Shown here one piece after another: positions 22,833-33,314 of a stretch of DNA of 64,000 nucleotides. This stretch comes from Podocnemis expansa (lineage: Eukaryota; Chordata; Testudines; Podocnemididae): contig ML681992.1 of assembly GCA_007922195.1 (NCBI GenBank), positions 41,007,221 to 41,071,220 on the forward strand, given 5' to 3'. The position numbers were made by a program, and so were the translations under genes. The notes below the pieces were generated by a model. It saw only the letters and a list, made by a program, of their open reading frames with translations, made no database searches and had not been told where the DNA came from. Numbering within the stretch: the stretch's first letter is position 1; each line of letters starts with the position of its first letter.

Positions 22833-24470
22833 AGTCATAGTAACTTTAATAAGGGTTTGTATGTGGAACGACAGTAGGGTCTCATGGAATTAGTATCAAA
22901 AGTGAACAATTATATCAATAAACATATTTTGACTATTGTGCAGTAAAGTGATTCAAGTACATGCCTTGGCAGCACTGCCATAATGAGCTGAAACAGATGC
23001 TGACACCAACAGACTAGTTTCCAGAGACTAGTAATTATAAATAGGTTTTAGCAATTAAAATACTGTTAGCCATGGCTCATCACTGGCTAGAGTCTGCATC
23101 CAATAAAGCAATGAAGTAAAATTTCCATTGATTTCAATGAAAACAGTGGTAGGTCACTGCCAAGCACTTTTTAAAAACCCATGTAAATATTTAAAATTTA
23201 TATTTAAATCAGATGAATGTTTATGAAGATAGGCAGGGATCTATTTTCCTTCCTGTTTGTCACAGTCAGTATTTTTGAAAGAGGCTAGTGCTTTGGGAAA
23301 TCTAACAAACATCATACACTTAACTTTCAGACATTCCACAGTTCCCCCTGACTTTAATGGCAGATGTGAGAGCTCACCTCCTCAGAAATATAGGATAATG
23401 CATCTCAAGTTGAATACCCAAAAATCAAAACATCCAAAACACTGGTGTAGCCTTTTCAGAAAATGCCATCCATAATATGGCACTAAGTAAATAAATAACA
23501 CCACCATCATGTATGTATTTCTCTCTTATATATTTAAAACACTTTTATGAAAATTGTGATGTTCAAGGAGAGTAATGATCAACGCAAGTTTTAACATGGT
23601 CAGGGTCAATTTATGATTATTCATTTCTATTACAGTAGCACTGAAATGCCATAACCAAGATCAAAACTCATGTAGTATCTGCTATATAAACACAGGGAGG
23701 TGAGCCTTACCATGACGTTGTTATAATTTAAATAGACAAGACAGAAAGATGTATTATTATACTGTTATTACATACATGGGGAATTGTGTAGGGTATTTGA
23801 ACAAGAACACACAGAGAATTCCCAGCAGACCCAGGGACTGAACCCAGCCAGCCCCCTGTTTTACCCACAGACCCATGTTTTATTTCCTTGACTGCTATCA
23901 TTGTGAAGATATTTTTCACAAGAATATTGTTCATATAAAAGTTGATGTATCACATCTAAAAAAGACATTTTGATGCTGCTTTAATCTTTAGGGAAGATGA
24001 ATGATTAAATTTGGTTTTAATCTTATGAAAATGTTTGTTCAAGGAACTTTTACAGCTTGCTTGTTTCTTTTTTTTTTTAGAACTTTTGTATTTTTAGGAG
24101 TTGTACTTTAAAAATAATATTTTCTTGATTTTTTATTTCAGTTAAGAATTAAGCTTTGCCAAAACTTGATGAAACTTCCTAATGCAAGGTCCAAAGTAAC
24201 AACAAATTCAGCAGGTTTGTTTCCTCTTGTCTGTTTCCTTACATATATTCTGCAGTACACATCTTGAAAGCCGACAAATGTTAAGTAAAAAAACTTTTCA
24301 TCTTCTAACCCTTGTCACATCCCCAGCCCTCAAGTTCTCATTCTTGCAGGAAAACATTTCCTACCTCATCTGTATTGGAACAAGTTATGAAAATGTGTCA
24401 GCTTCTCTGTAGAAGCTAATGAAGCATATTTAGCTGATTGAAAAACAATGGTGGGGGGAATACTTGGTGT
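21661..24470. other. CNTN3 intron, no gene recognised
   Basis: AT-rich sequence with one long GT microsatellite (22788-22831). No exon with contactin similarity was recognised. Confidence 0.5.
22788..22831. repeat. (GT)22 microsatellite
   Basis: 44 bases of uninterrupted GT, likely polymorphic. Confidence 0.95.
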
Positions 24471-24472
24471 TA

Positions 24473-24597
24473 AGCAAAACAAACAAGCTTTCTCCCATGG
24501 AAGCTCATGCAATAAATAAATTTGTTAGCCTTAAAAAGTGCCACAGAACTCCTTGTTTGTTTTGCTAAACTAGACTAAGATGGCTGCCTCTTTGGAA
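24473..24597 (+). mobile_element. Penelope-tail short copy
   Basis: Contains TCTCCCATGGAAGCTCATGC, AATTTGTTAGCC and GTGCCACAGAACTCCTTG, and ends AGATGGCTGCCTCTTTGG. AGCAAAACAAACAAG at its left is inverted relative to CTTGTTTGTTTTGCT at 24552-24566, so it is a truncated inverted dimer. Confidence 0.8.
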
Positions 24598-27500
24598 CTT
24601 GCTGTTACATGTTCTTTGCTGTGCAGGACATTTAAATTTTAGTACTAAAATGGGTGTAAACTATCATTCACTTGTAATAACTTAGGCTTGACAGCATCAT
24701 GATGGCTGAATACCTCAAAATCTACAGCATAAGGAATTGGGAACTTAAGTGGTATGATACAGATGTCAGGAAAATATTAAAATACAATCTCTTGGATTTT
24801 CCAGTTTGTTTGCTGCTAACACACAATATCATACTTGGATTTGGCTCCTGCAATTTTACATACTAGTTAGTGGAATGTTTCTAAAGATATGCAAGCAACC
24901 ATGGTGTTTGCTATCTTTTTTCTATTTTTTTGTTTTTCTGGCTCGTCAATGAGCCATCTTACCCTCAAAGGCCTTAGCTATTTATTTAAACATTGTTAAG
25001 TATCAATCCAGCAGTATTTGATCATAAAATAAAATTAATAGTAATCAATAGAAATGCTAAAAACTCTTTTCTCCCGCTGAGAGAAAACTAAAAAAACAAT
25101 AAATCAGACCAAAGAAACCAATTTTTTCCACTGTGGCATATTTATTCTTTAATGTAACTCAAGAAATACTTCATTCAGAGGAAGGCTGATTTATTTATAA
25201 TTCTCTGTCTCGCTCTCACTCTCGAATCTTCTACAATTAATGACATCAGACTATTAGTTAACATAATCAAGTTTGCATGCACAATTAGTGGGTTAAATTC
25301 TCAGTCTACTCAATTTCTCTCCTCTTCATGTTTCACCATGAATAGATAATGTAATTGACGCTCTGTCTCCAGGCTCCAAATGCCTGGCTGCTTTCGTGGA
25401 ATGGCTGGCATGTTAAAAATTGATGTTATTGGCTCTTTTCACCTTGTGGACCTGTACAATATATATCAAAGCTAGAACTGACAGAACTATTGGAGCTGGC
25501 TGTGAATTAGATGTGCCAGGAAATCACAGTATTATCCCTTCCAGTGAAAGAGCTATGAAGAGCAACGATGTTAACTAAATATGAAGTCAGAAACAGAATT
25601 AGGGTTTAATAAGAAAATGAAAGCAAGTGGAAACCTGTTTATTATTCTGTCGATTACCTGATATTATTCCAGGTAATGCTGCCATGGGTATTTAAATACT
25701 ATACTAGTATAAAGTCCTGTTACTGATTTGGGAAGAAGGGATAAAAAAGAACGTAGGTAGCATGGAGTGAAAGAGACTCTAATCTCAAGTCAAACTTGGA
25801 AATCCCACTAAATTGCAGCTGCCAAATTGCATATTTTTATGAAAAAATGTAGATGAATTACACATTCACTGCTGTTGCAAAATATCTCTTTGGGCATTGT
25901 CATGTCTTGTTGGCCACAGCTTTGTGATGGAGGTGAGGCAGAATTACATCACTTAACTGGGAGGTGTGTTATCACAGAACTCCCACATACATTGAGGCAG
26001 CCATCTGCCATAAATATGGAGTGTGTGAAACGTCCTCACTGATAGCTCGGCAGCTCTTTTTATCATTAGGCAAAGAAGCTGGGGCCACATCTTTTTGAAA
26101 AGAAATAAATGTCCTTCCACAAATATTTTCTTGAAGAATTCTGATCTAGCTTAGTAAAATTTAAGCTCTTCTAAGGTCCCATTTGTGCGAGGGTCTTTCC
26201 ATCTAAGATTTTAAGGTGAAAAACTAGGAAAAAATGATTCTGATTTGAGAAAAAAGAAGACAGAATGATGTGGAAAACAATGTATGGGAGTAAACAGGGA
26301 ACAGATTGGTGCTAGTTCTTCCCCCTTCCTTGGCTTTGGTAAAAATCTCTAGGAAAATTATCTTGGTGTTCTGAACCCACTTGGTGGACAGTCTCAATGG
26401 ATGGCGTTAGCAATATATTTAAGAAGGATGTAAGTCAGTTTTCAATGAACAAGTGGGCACCTGACTGCACAGGAGTGGAAGGTCATCACCCGCATGAGCC
26501 AAGACAAGATTTGATGTTTCCACTGTCTTCAATAGAGGAAATCAAAAGATCTTGTCCATCTACTTGAACAGAACCTTGTTTTGCATCAAGAGGAAAAACA
26601 AATACCACCCTCTATAGTGAAAGAAGGAGATATGAGCTATGCAGGTGGAAATGAACAATTGGCATGTCTTTTTGATGTAAACAAGTCTATGAATAGCTAT
26701 ATCCCATTGCTTAATAACTTGCTGGAAAATTTCTCAACCTCAGAGAGTACAGGAGAATTTTGCAGATGCACAGGTAGACTGTGGCACAAATGAGATGGTC
26801 GAAAATATGATGGGCTTGTATGCAGACAGTAGTGGACTCTCCTCTTAGACATTGTGTGGCACCCTTATGTTGGCAAGAATCTGGACTAGTGGCATGCTTT
26901 TGCAGCCACTGGTTCCTGAAGTGTCCCCCAGGAAAACTGAGCCCAAGAAATCTGGCTGGGAAAAAAAAAAGCCGTTTGTCTTAGAGAGGTAGGACCAGTA
27001 AACATGGGGCAGAGTAATTTCGCTAGTCTACAGCTAGCAGAATGAATCTGTGGATTCCATTTTTAAGCTGTGAGTTGGTTCACTCCCTTCAGATCAGATA
27101 AGGGGCTTTCCCAGGAGCCAAAAAGGACACCTGGAGAAAATATTGGAAAATGCTATACATTTTGAGACTAAAGTGGAATATCTAAAAGGTATCATACATG
27201 ACTAGAGAGATTGTCATCTTCTGTTTTATTATGAGTCAGAAATAAAATAGAAGAAGTGGACAAAGGAGCCCAGAAAAGGTTACAAAAGTCTTGTAAAGTG
27301 ATTGGTCACAGTCTGCATGTCAGAACAGAAAAGAAGAAAGAACACAGCTCCTGTACTATCAAAGATCAAGCCACAGAAAATGTCCATCATTTCCTATACC
27401 AGGCACCATTCCAGTAATCCAGCCTGGTGGCTCCCTGTATTGGGAATCTGCATTCCCTTCATTCTCCCTTAAATCAGACCCTTGTACCTGAGACTGAAGA

Positions 27501-27665
27501 ATATTACAAGACACTACCAAATATACTTCGTGGAGCTGCTGGACTGATTTTTTTCCTATTTAGATTTTTCCTGTTTGTATTGATGTCAATTTAGCAGGTA
27601 TTATTCCAAAGCTGAGTGTTGACTAAAATCACTAGAAACAAAATATGAAAACTTAGACCATTTAA
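24598..27665. other. CNTN3 intron, no gene recognised; possible conserved non-coding stretch
   Basis: A repeat-poor 3 kb. Around 25140-25960 I see no transposon signature. The sequence contains homeodomain/POU-type words (GTTAAC at 25257, TTTGCATG at 25271). Whether it is conserved cannot be judged from one sequence. The frame at 26581-26793 (plus) resembles nothing I know. Confidence 0.4.
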
Positions 27666-27836
27666 ATTCATGATCGCTTTGAAGTTACATGCGGTTTTAT
27701 AACTTCAAAGCATTGTCTCTTCAATTCGACCTAAGGAAATCCTTAGGTTGAACTGGCAAAACCCTCTGTGAACATGCTGTTTTTTAAATTTGACCTAACG
27801 TTTATTAGGTTGAATTAAAATGTGTGTGTAGACATA
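27666..27836. mobile_element. Decayed MITE of the GGCTATGTCTACAC family (partial)
   Basis: The right end GTGTGTAGACATACT and internal paired words TTCGACCTAAGG...CCTTAGGTTGAA and TGACCTAACG...TTAGGTTGAA match the family style. The left end is not recognisable and no target duplication was found. Confidence 0.5.
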
Positions 27837-28006
27837 CTCTATGTCATGTGCATGGGAGCTGGCACAACTACATGGCACAAAGTGTAAAGTCAATGGACAT
27901 AAACACAAAGCCCAACAAAGGAATAAAACATTGAACATAGCAGCATAAAACTAAGGGAATTTATTTAGAACAAGAAAATAGGATCTGTGGTAGGAAAGGG
28001 TTAGCT

Positions 28007-28481
28007 CAGGCGTGGCCAAACTGCGGCTCGGGAGCCACATGCGGTTCTTCAATGAAAAATTGTGGCTCATGGAAGAACGTCAGCAAATCAATTTAGGAAA
28101 GCAGCCGCACCATGGAGTTCAAGGAGGCGGCTGGGACAGCGGGGAGAAGCACGGCATGGTCAGGGATGGTGGGGAGAAGTGTGGCATGGTCGGGATTTTG
28201 AATAACTCGCCACTAGCCTGCAGTCTTCTACATCGAACAGCAGCTAAGTTTTTACTGTATAGGCCTCATTTTCATGGTAACCTTAAGTAATTATTAAAAT
28301 TTGACATTAGTAGGATCAATATTTGTCCTCATTTTATGATAAAATTAAAATGTGCAATGAATTTTAAACTTACTAATTTTGGAGTAGGTAAAAGTATATG
28401 GCTATATGCCTCAGTGTGGCTCTCGAAGGTTTAATAATCAACTTGTGTGGCACTTGAGTTCCATAAGTTTGGCCACCCCTG
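28007..28481. mobile_element. hAT-like non-autonomous transposon, long form
   Basis: Ends CAGGCGTGGCCAAACTG and AGTTTGGCCACCCCTG, with perfect 8-bp target duplication GGTTAGCT at 27999-28006 and 28482-28489. Length 475 bp with no transposase. The same family, internally deleted and in the opposite orientation, is at 61834-62020. Confidence 0.92.
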
Positions 28482-28489
28482 GGTTAGCT

Positions 28490-28930
28490 AATATATCCGT
28501 GCCTCTTCTCCCAACACTCACAAACTGCTCTCAACTTCTTCCTTGGCACCCTCTCAGCCTTGCTGTTCCCTGCTGTGTCAATCTGCTTGGGATCTTGGCT
28601 TGCTTTTGTATGTGACACCAGCTTCTAGCTCCATCCTCTAAGAACCCCAGACTCCCTTAAAGATCTATGGGTTTGCATCATGTTCAAAAGAATGGGATAG
28701 CAAATCTCATAACTTCTCCTTTTACTCAGGCCTTCCTTCATATCTGACTTGCTCTCATTTCACATCCTTCCCCATTTTCTCTCCTCTGGTAGAAGCTCCA
28801 GTTTTGTAACCATTTCCTTTTCTCACAATCATCTCCAAGCTTTCTGCAATGCTGCTACCTTGCCAAAGCCACATAAAGTCTGTTTGTCAAGCTCATTCAC
28901 ATCCTTCCTAAACACTCACTGTCTCTATGG
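28490..28930. other. CNTN3 intron, no gene recognised
   Basis: Pyrimidine-rich on the plus strand. Open frames here have no recognisable similarity. Confidence 0.5.
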
Positions 28931-29131
28931 TAAAACAAACAAGGAGTCCTGTGGCATTTAAAAGACTAACAAGTATATTTATTGCATGAGCTTTCACGGG
29001 AGAAAGTCTCATGAAGTGGGATTTTCTCCCACAAAAGCTCATGCAATAAATCTATTTATTAGTCTTTAAGTGCCACAGGACTCCTTGTTTGTTTGTTTCA
29101 CTGAACTAGATAAACACAGCTGCCTCTTTGG
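28931..29131. mobile_element. Penelope-tail inverted dimer
   Basis: The left half (AACAAGGAGTCCTGTGGCAT...GCATGAGCTTTCACGGGAGA) is the reverse complement of the right half (TCTCCCACAAAAGCTCATGC...GTGCCACAGGACTCCTTGTT), around a centre at about 29015. The right part ends in GCTGCCTCTTTGGATC. No RT is present. Confidence 0.88.
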
Positions 29132-30255
29132 ATCTTGTATTCATGGTCTATTTATATGTAACACAAAGCCAACAAAACCAAACAAGAATCAAGCCCTACT
29201 GATACCTAAACATACTGACAGTGTAATCACTTATCTTTAATTTGAATTTTTTCTTACCCCATTCCTTCCTGCTATACGAGATCACTGAATTTATCCTCCA
29301 GACCCATCATTTAAGCCCCAATTATGCAATTGAATCTGCTAACATAGACCTCTGAGTTTAGTAGATGCAGTCTCAGGACTATGATTTTGAAAGTAAGTAT
29401 TTTCAAGACAGAGACCACTATCTTCTTTTGAAGCACTTGAGATATTTGAGGGCACCACACAACTACGAACAACACGTAGGTTTGCTATTATTGATATCTG
29501 TGTCAGTTTTCCATGAACATAGTTCATTAAGTTATCATTAGGAGTAATGGTTTAAAAACATTTTAAAATCCTTTTAAATTTAAAAAAAATTGGAAATCCC
29601 CCATCTCTTGTTTCAATTAAAAAATCCTACCTTTTTTCTCTTTTTAGAAAACCTCAACAAACAGACAAATAACTGGATAGTGTTTTGACACAGGAGAAGA
29701 TTCTGAGAGTAAGGCAGTGGCAACTGATTTCTGGTTCACTGTTTTATCTTTAACAGTAATACTGAATGACAAATTCACCATTTGCTTCAGCTAACTTCCA
29801 AAGCTATGAGCTGATTTATTGACATTTATAGGGGACTTAACATGCCATGTTCCAAAACACAAACTTAAAGCTAAAATACTTCCATTATTAAAAATGTTGG
29901 GGGGCGGGAAGGAGCATCAAATTGTGGATGGTAGGATGCTAAAAATATCATGTAGTGTGACTTTATTTTAATGGATTAGTCACAAGGTTTTCATCTGATA
30001 ACGAATATAAGAAACGGTAGTAGGCTGTCATCCTTTATGTGGACTAGCCATGAGATAGAGGGACAACACAGATTTAAAAAACAATTATTAAGAAAATGTT
30101 ACAAAGGAATAAGACAATCATATTGTTAAACACAGGGAATGACTGGCTATCCAGGTTCACAGTACAGGTCATTGAGAAGAACATATTACAATAAAGATGG
30201 TGGGTACAATCAGTACATGAGCTACAGCATCCTGCATGGAGAAAGTCAAAAGACT
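29132..30255. other. CNTN3 intron, with one arm of a long-range direct repeat
   Basis: No gene. 29673-29826 is repeated at 31845-31998 (described separately). Confidence 0.5.
29673..29826 (+). repeat. 154-bp direct repeat, copy 1
   Basis: Shares GCAACTGATTTCTGGTTCAC, AATGACAAATTCACCATT and TTTATTGACATT, in register and with equal spacing, with 31845-31998. The two are clearly diverged but colinear over the full 154 bases. Confidence 0.85.
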
Positions 30256-30258
30256 ATG

Positions 30259-30443
30259 GATTTGAAGTATAAGAGTTAAGAAATTAAGGAAAATAACCCT
30301 TACAAATGTTGTGGAGGGTGTACAAAGTGTGGTGGAATGGAAGTACACCTGCATCAAGTACAAGAGTTAAGAAATTCAGGAATATAACCTTAATAGACAT
30401 TGCGGAGGGTATACGAGGTGCAGTGGAATGAAAGTACACGTCT
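30259..30443. repeat. 91-bp tandem duplication, two copies
   Basis: AAGAGTTAAGAAATT occurs at 30271 and 30362. GGAGGGTGTACAAAGTG / GGAGGGTATACGAGGTG and TGGAATGGAAGTACAC / TGGAATGAAAGTACAC follow at equal spacing. Confidence 0.85.
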
Positions 30444-30449
30444 TCCATC

Positions 30450-31844
30450 CCCAAGGTTTTTCCCTGTTGATTGGTATGTGGTAGTGACTGAAATATCAGA
30501 GCTAAACCCACAAAAATTGTCCAAAGAAAAATTGGTGGAGATGGGGAGGACTTTTTGATAGGGTAATAGAAAAATGAATGAGAAAATGCAACTTTTGTTT
30601 GCCAAAAAACTAAGAAGAAACAAAATAAAACAACCTACACAGATAACATGAGCACAAGCTACAGCATTAAATTTTCAAAACCCAGATGGTGAGAAAAATA
30701 GTCATTCACAGCCTAAAATACATCTGGTCCATTAAAACACAGAACCATCCTTTTAAATACAGGATATGCATTCATAAATCTGAGAGAACATAAACTAATA
30801 GCTGCAGCCTATCACCTGAGATAAGTTTCTCTCAGAATGTCTCTGTCCTCTCTGATTTGTATCTCCTGCCTAACCAGAGAAGCAGTTAGAACATATGGGT
30901 TCAACTGCATTAGTAATACCAGCTTTACATATGGTACAAAACCATGGAAAGCATAATGTTGACGGTAAAAGCATTTCCAAATACTATTTTAAATGAGAGC
31001 AGCTAATGTATTTTTACATTGATTTCTTCCTCTCCCTTTAGATTGTAATGGAGCAAAGTATGAAGCATATGGAGCTACTGCTTCATAAAAATAAAAACAA
31101 AGAGAGAGAGAGTATGCTACTATGTGACTAAAATAGAGTGAACAAGGCACAGAAGTTCCATAAAACATAGTTTGGCAGGGATGAATAGAAACCTGTCTGT
31201 CTGTCTTTCTGTTTAACTGCATCTCTCAGGACTGTTTTAGGAATGAATATTTGTTTGTGTGTGGTTTCTCCACAGACCAGTTTAACTATAGCTCTCTTAC
31301 GCACGTAATTAACAAAGCTCAAAGGCTGACACTTTTTATTTCAGACCTATGAATGCAGACAGACTGTGACATTACTATTTGCAACCCTTTTAATCTCCAC
31401 TCATGAGAAGGTGGAAAACAGAATGAGATGTGACCCCTCTGTTCATCTGATTATTCAAGGTGTAAACCTGTATGCAAATTGTAAAAGCATGACTGGTTTC
31501 ATTTAACCTTGCAAATATAACTACTCCGTTTGATTACAAGCCTATTTACAAGTCACCTAATGGAAAACCAGATAACCAGACGGGATGTAAATAGTGATAA
31601 AGAAAAGCCTCATCAAGTGTTCTGAAGTTGAGATCCACTTGGATGCTTCCTGCCATTCACATCTTTGCCTCCCATCCTTCTCCCTAAACACGTCTCTTCT
31701 CCCTGAACTTGCGCCTCTCTCTAAATAACTCAGAACAAGTTTCCTCATATTCCTTGAGCCCCCTTTCTTTCTGTAAGTTGCTCTTAAGCTCCCAAAGATT
31801 TAGACATTTTTATTTCCAAGAGATCCAAATAATGCCTGTATTAT
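30450..31844. other. CNTN3 intron, no gene recognised
   Basis: No named repeat or exon seen. Confidence 0.5.
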
Positions 31845-31998
31845 CTGGTTAGTGCTTTTGCTAAAGAGAAGGTTCTCAAAACTGAAGCAGTAGCAACTGA
31901 TTTCTGGTTCACCATGTTGTCTTGAACAGATGTACTAAATGACAAATTCACCATTGACTTGAGCTTAGTCCAAAGCTTCTCATTGGTTTATTGACATT
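31845..31998 (+). repeat. 154-bp direct repeat, copy 2
   Basis: Partner of 29673-29826, offset 2172 bp, same orientation. Confidence 0.85.
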
Positions 31999-32576
31999 GC
32001 ATACTGCAACTAGGAGTGTTTTGTATGTTCCCCAGATGCACAGATGCAATTCAGTGCAATTATGTCACTGAACTGGAATGCTGCAGCAGTCCAAGGATCA
32101 GTAGACACAGTACATAACTAACTGGACTTCACTGGATTTTCAAAACAATGCAACTTGTGAAGGATTTATGGTGAAGAAAGGGGGAGGAAAAAAATAAGAT
32201 GATAGAAAGACCTGGGAGGAAGAAAGAATAGGCATGTAGGAACCTGAAGTAGGATGATGAGTAAGTTTGTCAGAGTCACATGGGACATCATGGACATCTG
32301 GAGCTGCAGGTGAGAGGACAGGCAGCTGTAGAAAGCAGACAATACAAGCCTAAGGCTTTAAGAAGGTAAGAGAGGGCTGGGCATCTTATCTGAATTTTTT
32401 CCAAACAAAGAAATGATTTTGTTTGGAATAAACAAGTTCCCCTTTGTGGAAATTATGTTTGTGGTGACTGAACACAGGCACATCTGCAAGATGTGATAGA
32501 ATGACATTAGTTTTTTAAAATTTCCTTGTTCCTGACACCTCCTGCAGAATAAACTTGTGGCTTACTAAGTTCTTAC
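31999..32576. other. CNTN3 intron, no gene recognised
   Basis: Sequence downstream (in transcript order) of the FnIII-1 second exon, with a consensus-like donor at its right edge. Nothing else recognised. Confidence 0.55.
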
Positions 32577-32726
32577 CTGCTTCACTGGTTCTGATTACTC
32601 GAGAGGGTGCACTTGGATCCCCAGTTCCAATTTTGTTGGTTGCTACAACTCTGAATTCATATTCCACCCATGGGTTCAGTTCTACTGCCACAGCAGATTC
32701 CATATCACCACTTATAGTATCTGGAA
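32577..32726 (-). CDS. CNTN3: CNTN3 exon: second half of fibronectin type III domain 1
   Basis: This 150-bp exon has phase 1 at both ends, with acceptor CTCTACAG and donor G|GTAAGA. It encodes (V)[18 protein letters not shown] and continues [18 protein letters not shown] to the end at [20 protein letters not shown] is the strand E-F region of FnIII, with the conserved Leu, Tyr and Arg, and it is one of the most conserved stretches among contactins. With the preceding exon it makes a complete FnIII domain of about 100 residues. The terminal G begins the Val codon completed by TT at the start of the next exon, 14.7 kb away. Confidence 0.93.
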
Positions 32727-33155
32727 CTGTAGAGAGCAAGAAAAAGATTTAAATCATTAAGTCACCTACAACTCATGTCTAATGTGTCAGCAGCAGGTGG
32801 AACTGAATTTTACAATAATAAATATCACTGGAGATAGTGGAAGTGAATGGCTCAATACTCATCAATTATGTGTTTTTAGTTTATTTAATGCTTCTGAAAG
32901 GTGAGTGATTAACTATCTGGAGACAGAAATTTGTTTAATCACAGCTACGCCAGGGGCAGCTGGCCTTCAGGCATGTTATTAAGTGACACCCAAATGGAAT
33001 TTTTAAATTTGGATCTTTTAAGTTATTTCCTTTCATAATCTTCTATTTATTTTTTCATCACTGTCCTTTGCAACTGGCATAAGTGGCTCCTAATCTCTTG
33101 AGTTAGGAGTTCTCAACTCAGCTGACTCATATTATTTCTGAAAAGTTTCTCTCAC

Positions 33156-33314
33156 CTGTTTTTACCGTCTGCCAGCCAAGGGAAAATGGGCTACGTGCTT
33201 GTAGGTTGTATGAGGAGATTGGACTGTGGTTGTCTGCCCCAGGACTCCAGGAGAGCGTCGCAGTGGTTTCTGTAATTTCCTCAACTATCACTATTCCTGG
33301 GGGACCAGGAGGAC
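33156..33314 (-). CDS. CNTN3: CNTN3 exon: first half of fibronectin type III domain 1
   Basis: This 159-bp exon has phase 1 at both ends, with an acceptor TTGCTAG and donor G|GTGAGA. It encodes the Ig6-to-FnIII linker GPPGPPG, then [19 protein letters not shown] and a stretch ending SLGWQTVKT. The LSW motif is the conserved Trp of FnIII strand B, and YNLQAR lies in strand C. Mammalian contactins 3-6 share the GPPGPP linker. The variant residues ([26 protein letters not shown]) resemble CNTN3 more than CNTN4. Only 429 bp of intron separates it from the next exon, in contrast to the roughly 15-kb introns on either side of the pair. Confidence 0.93.
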
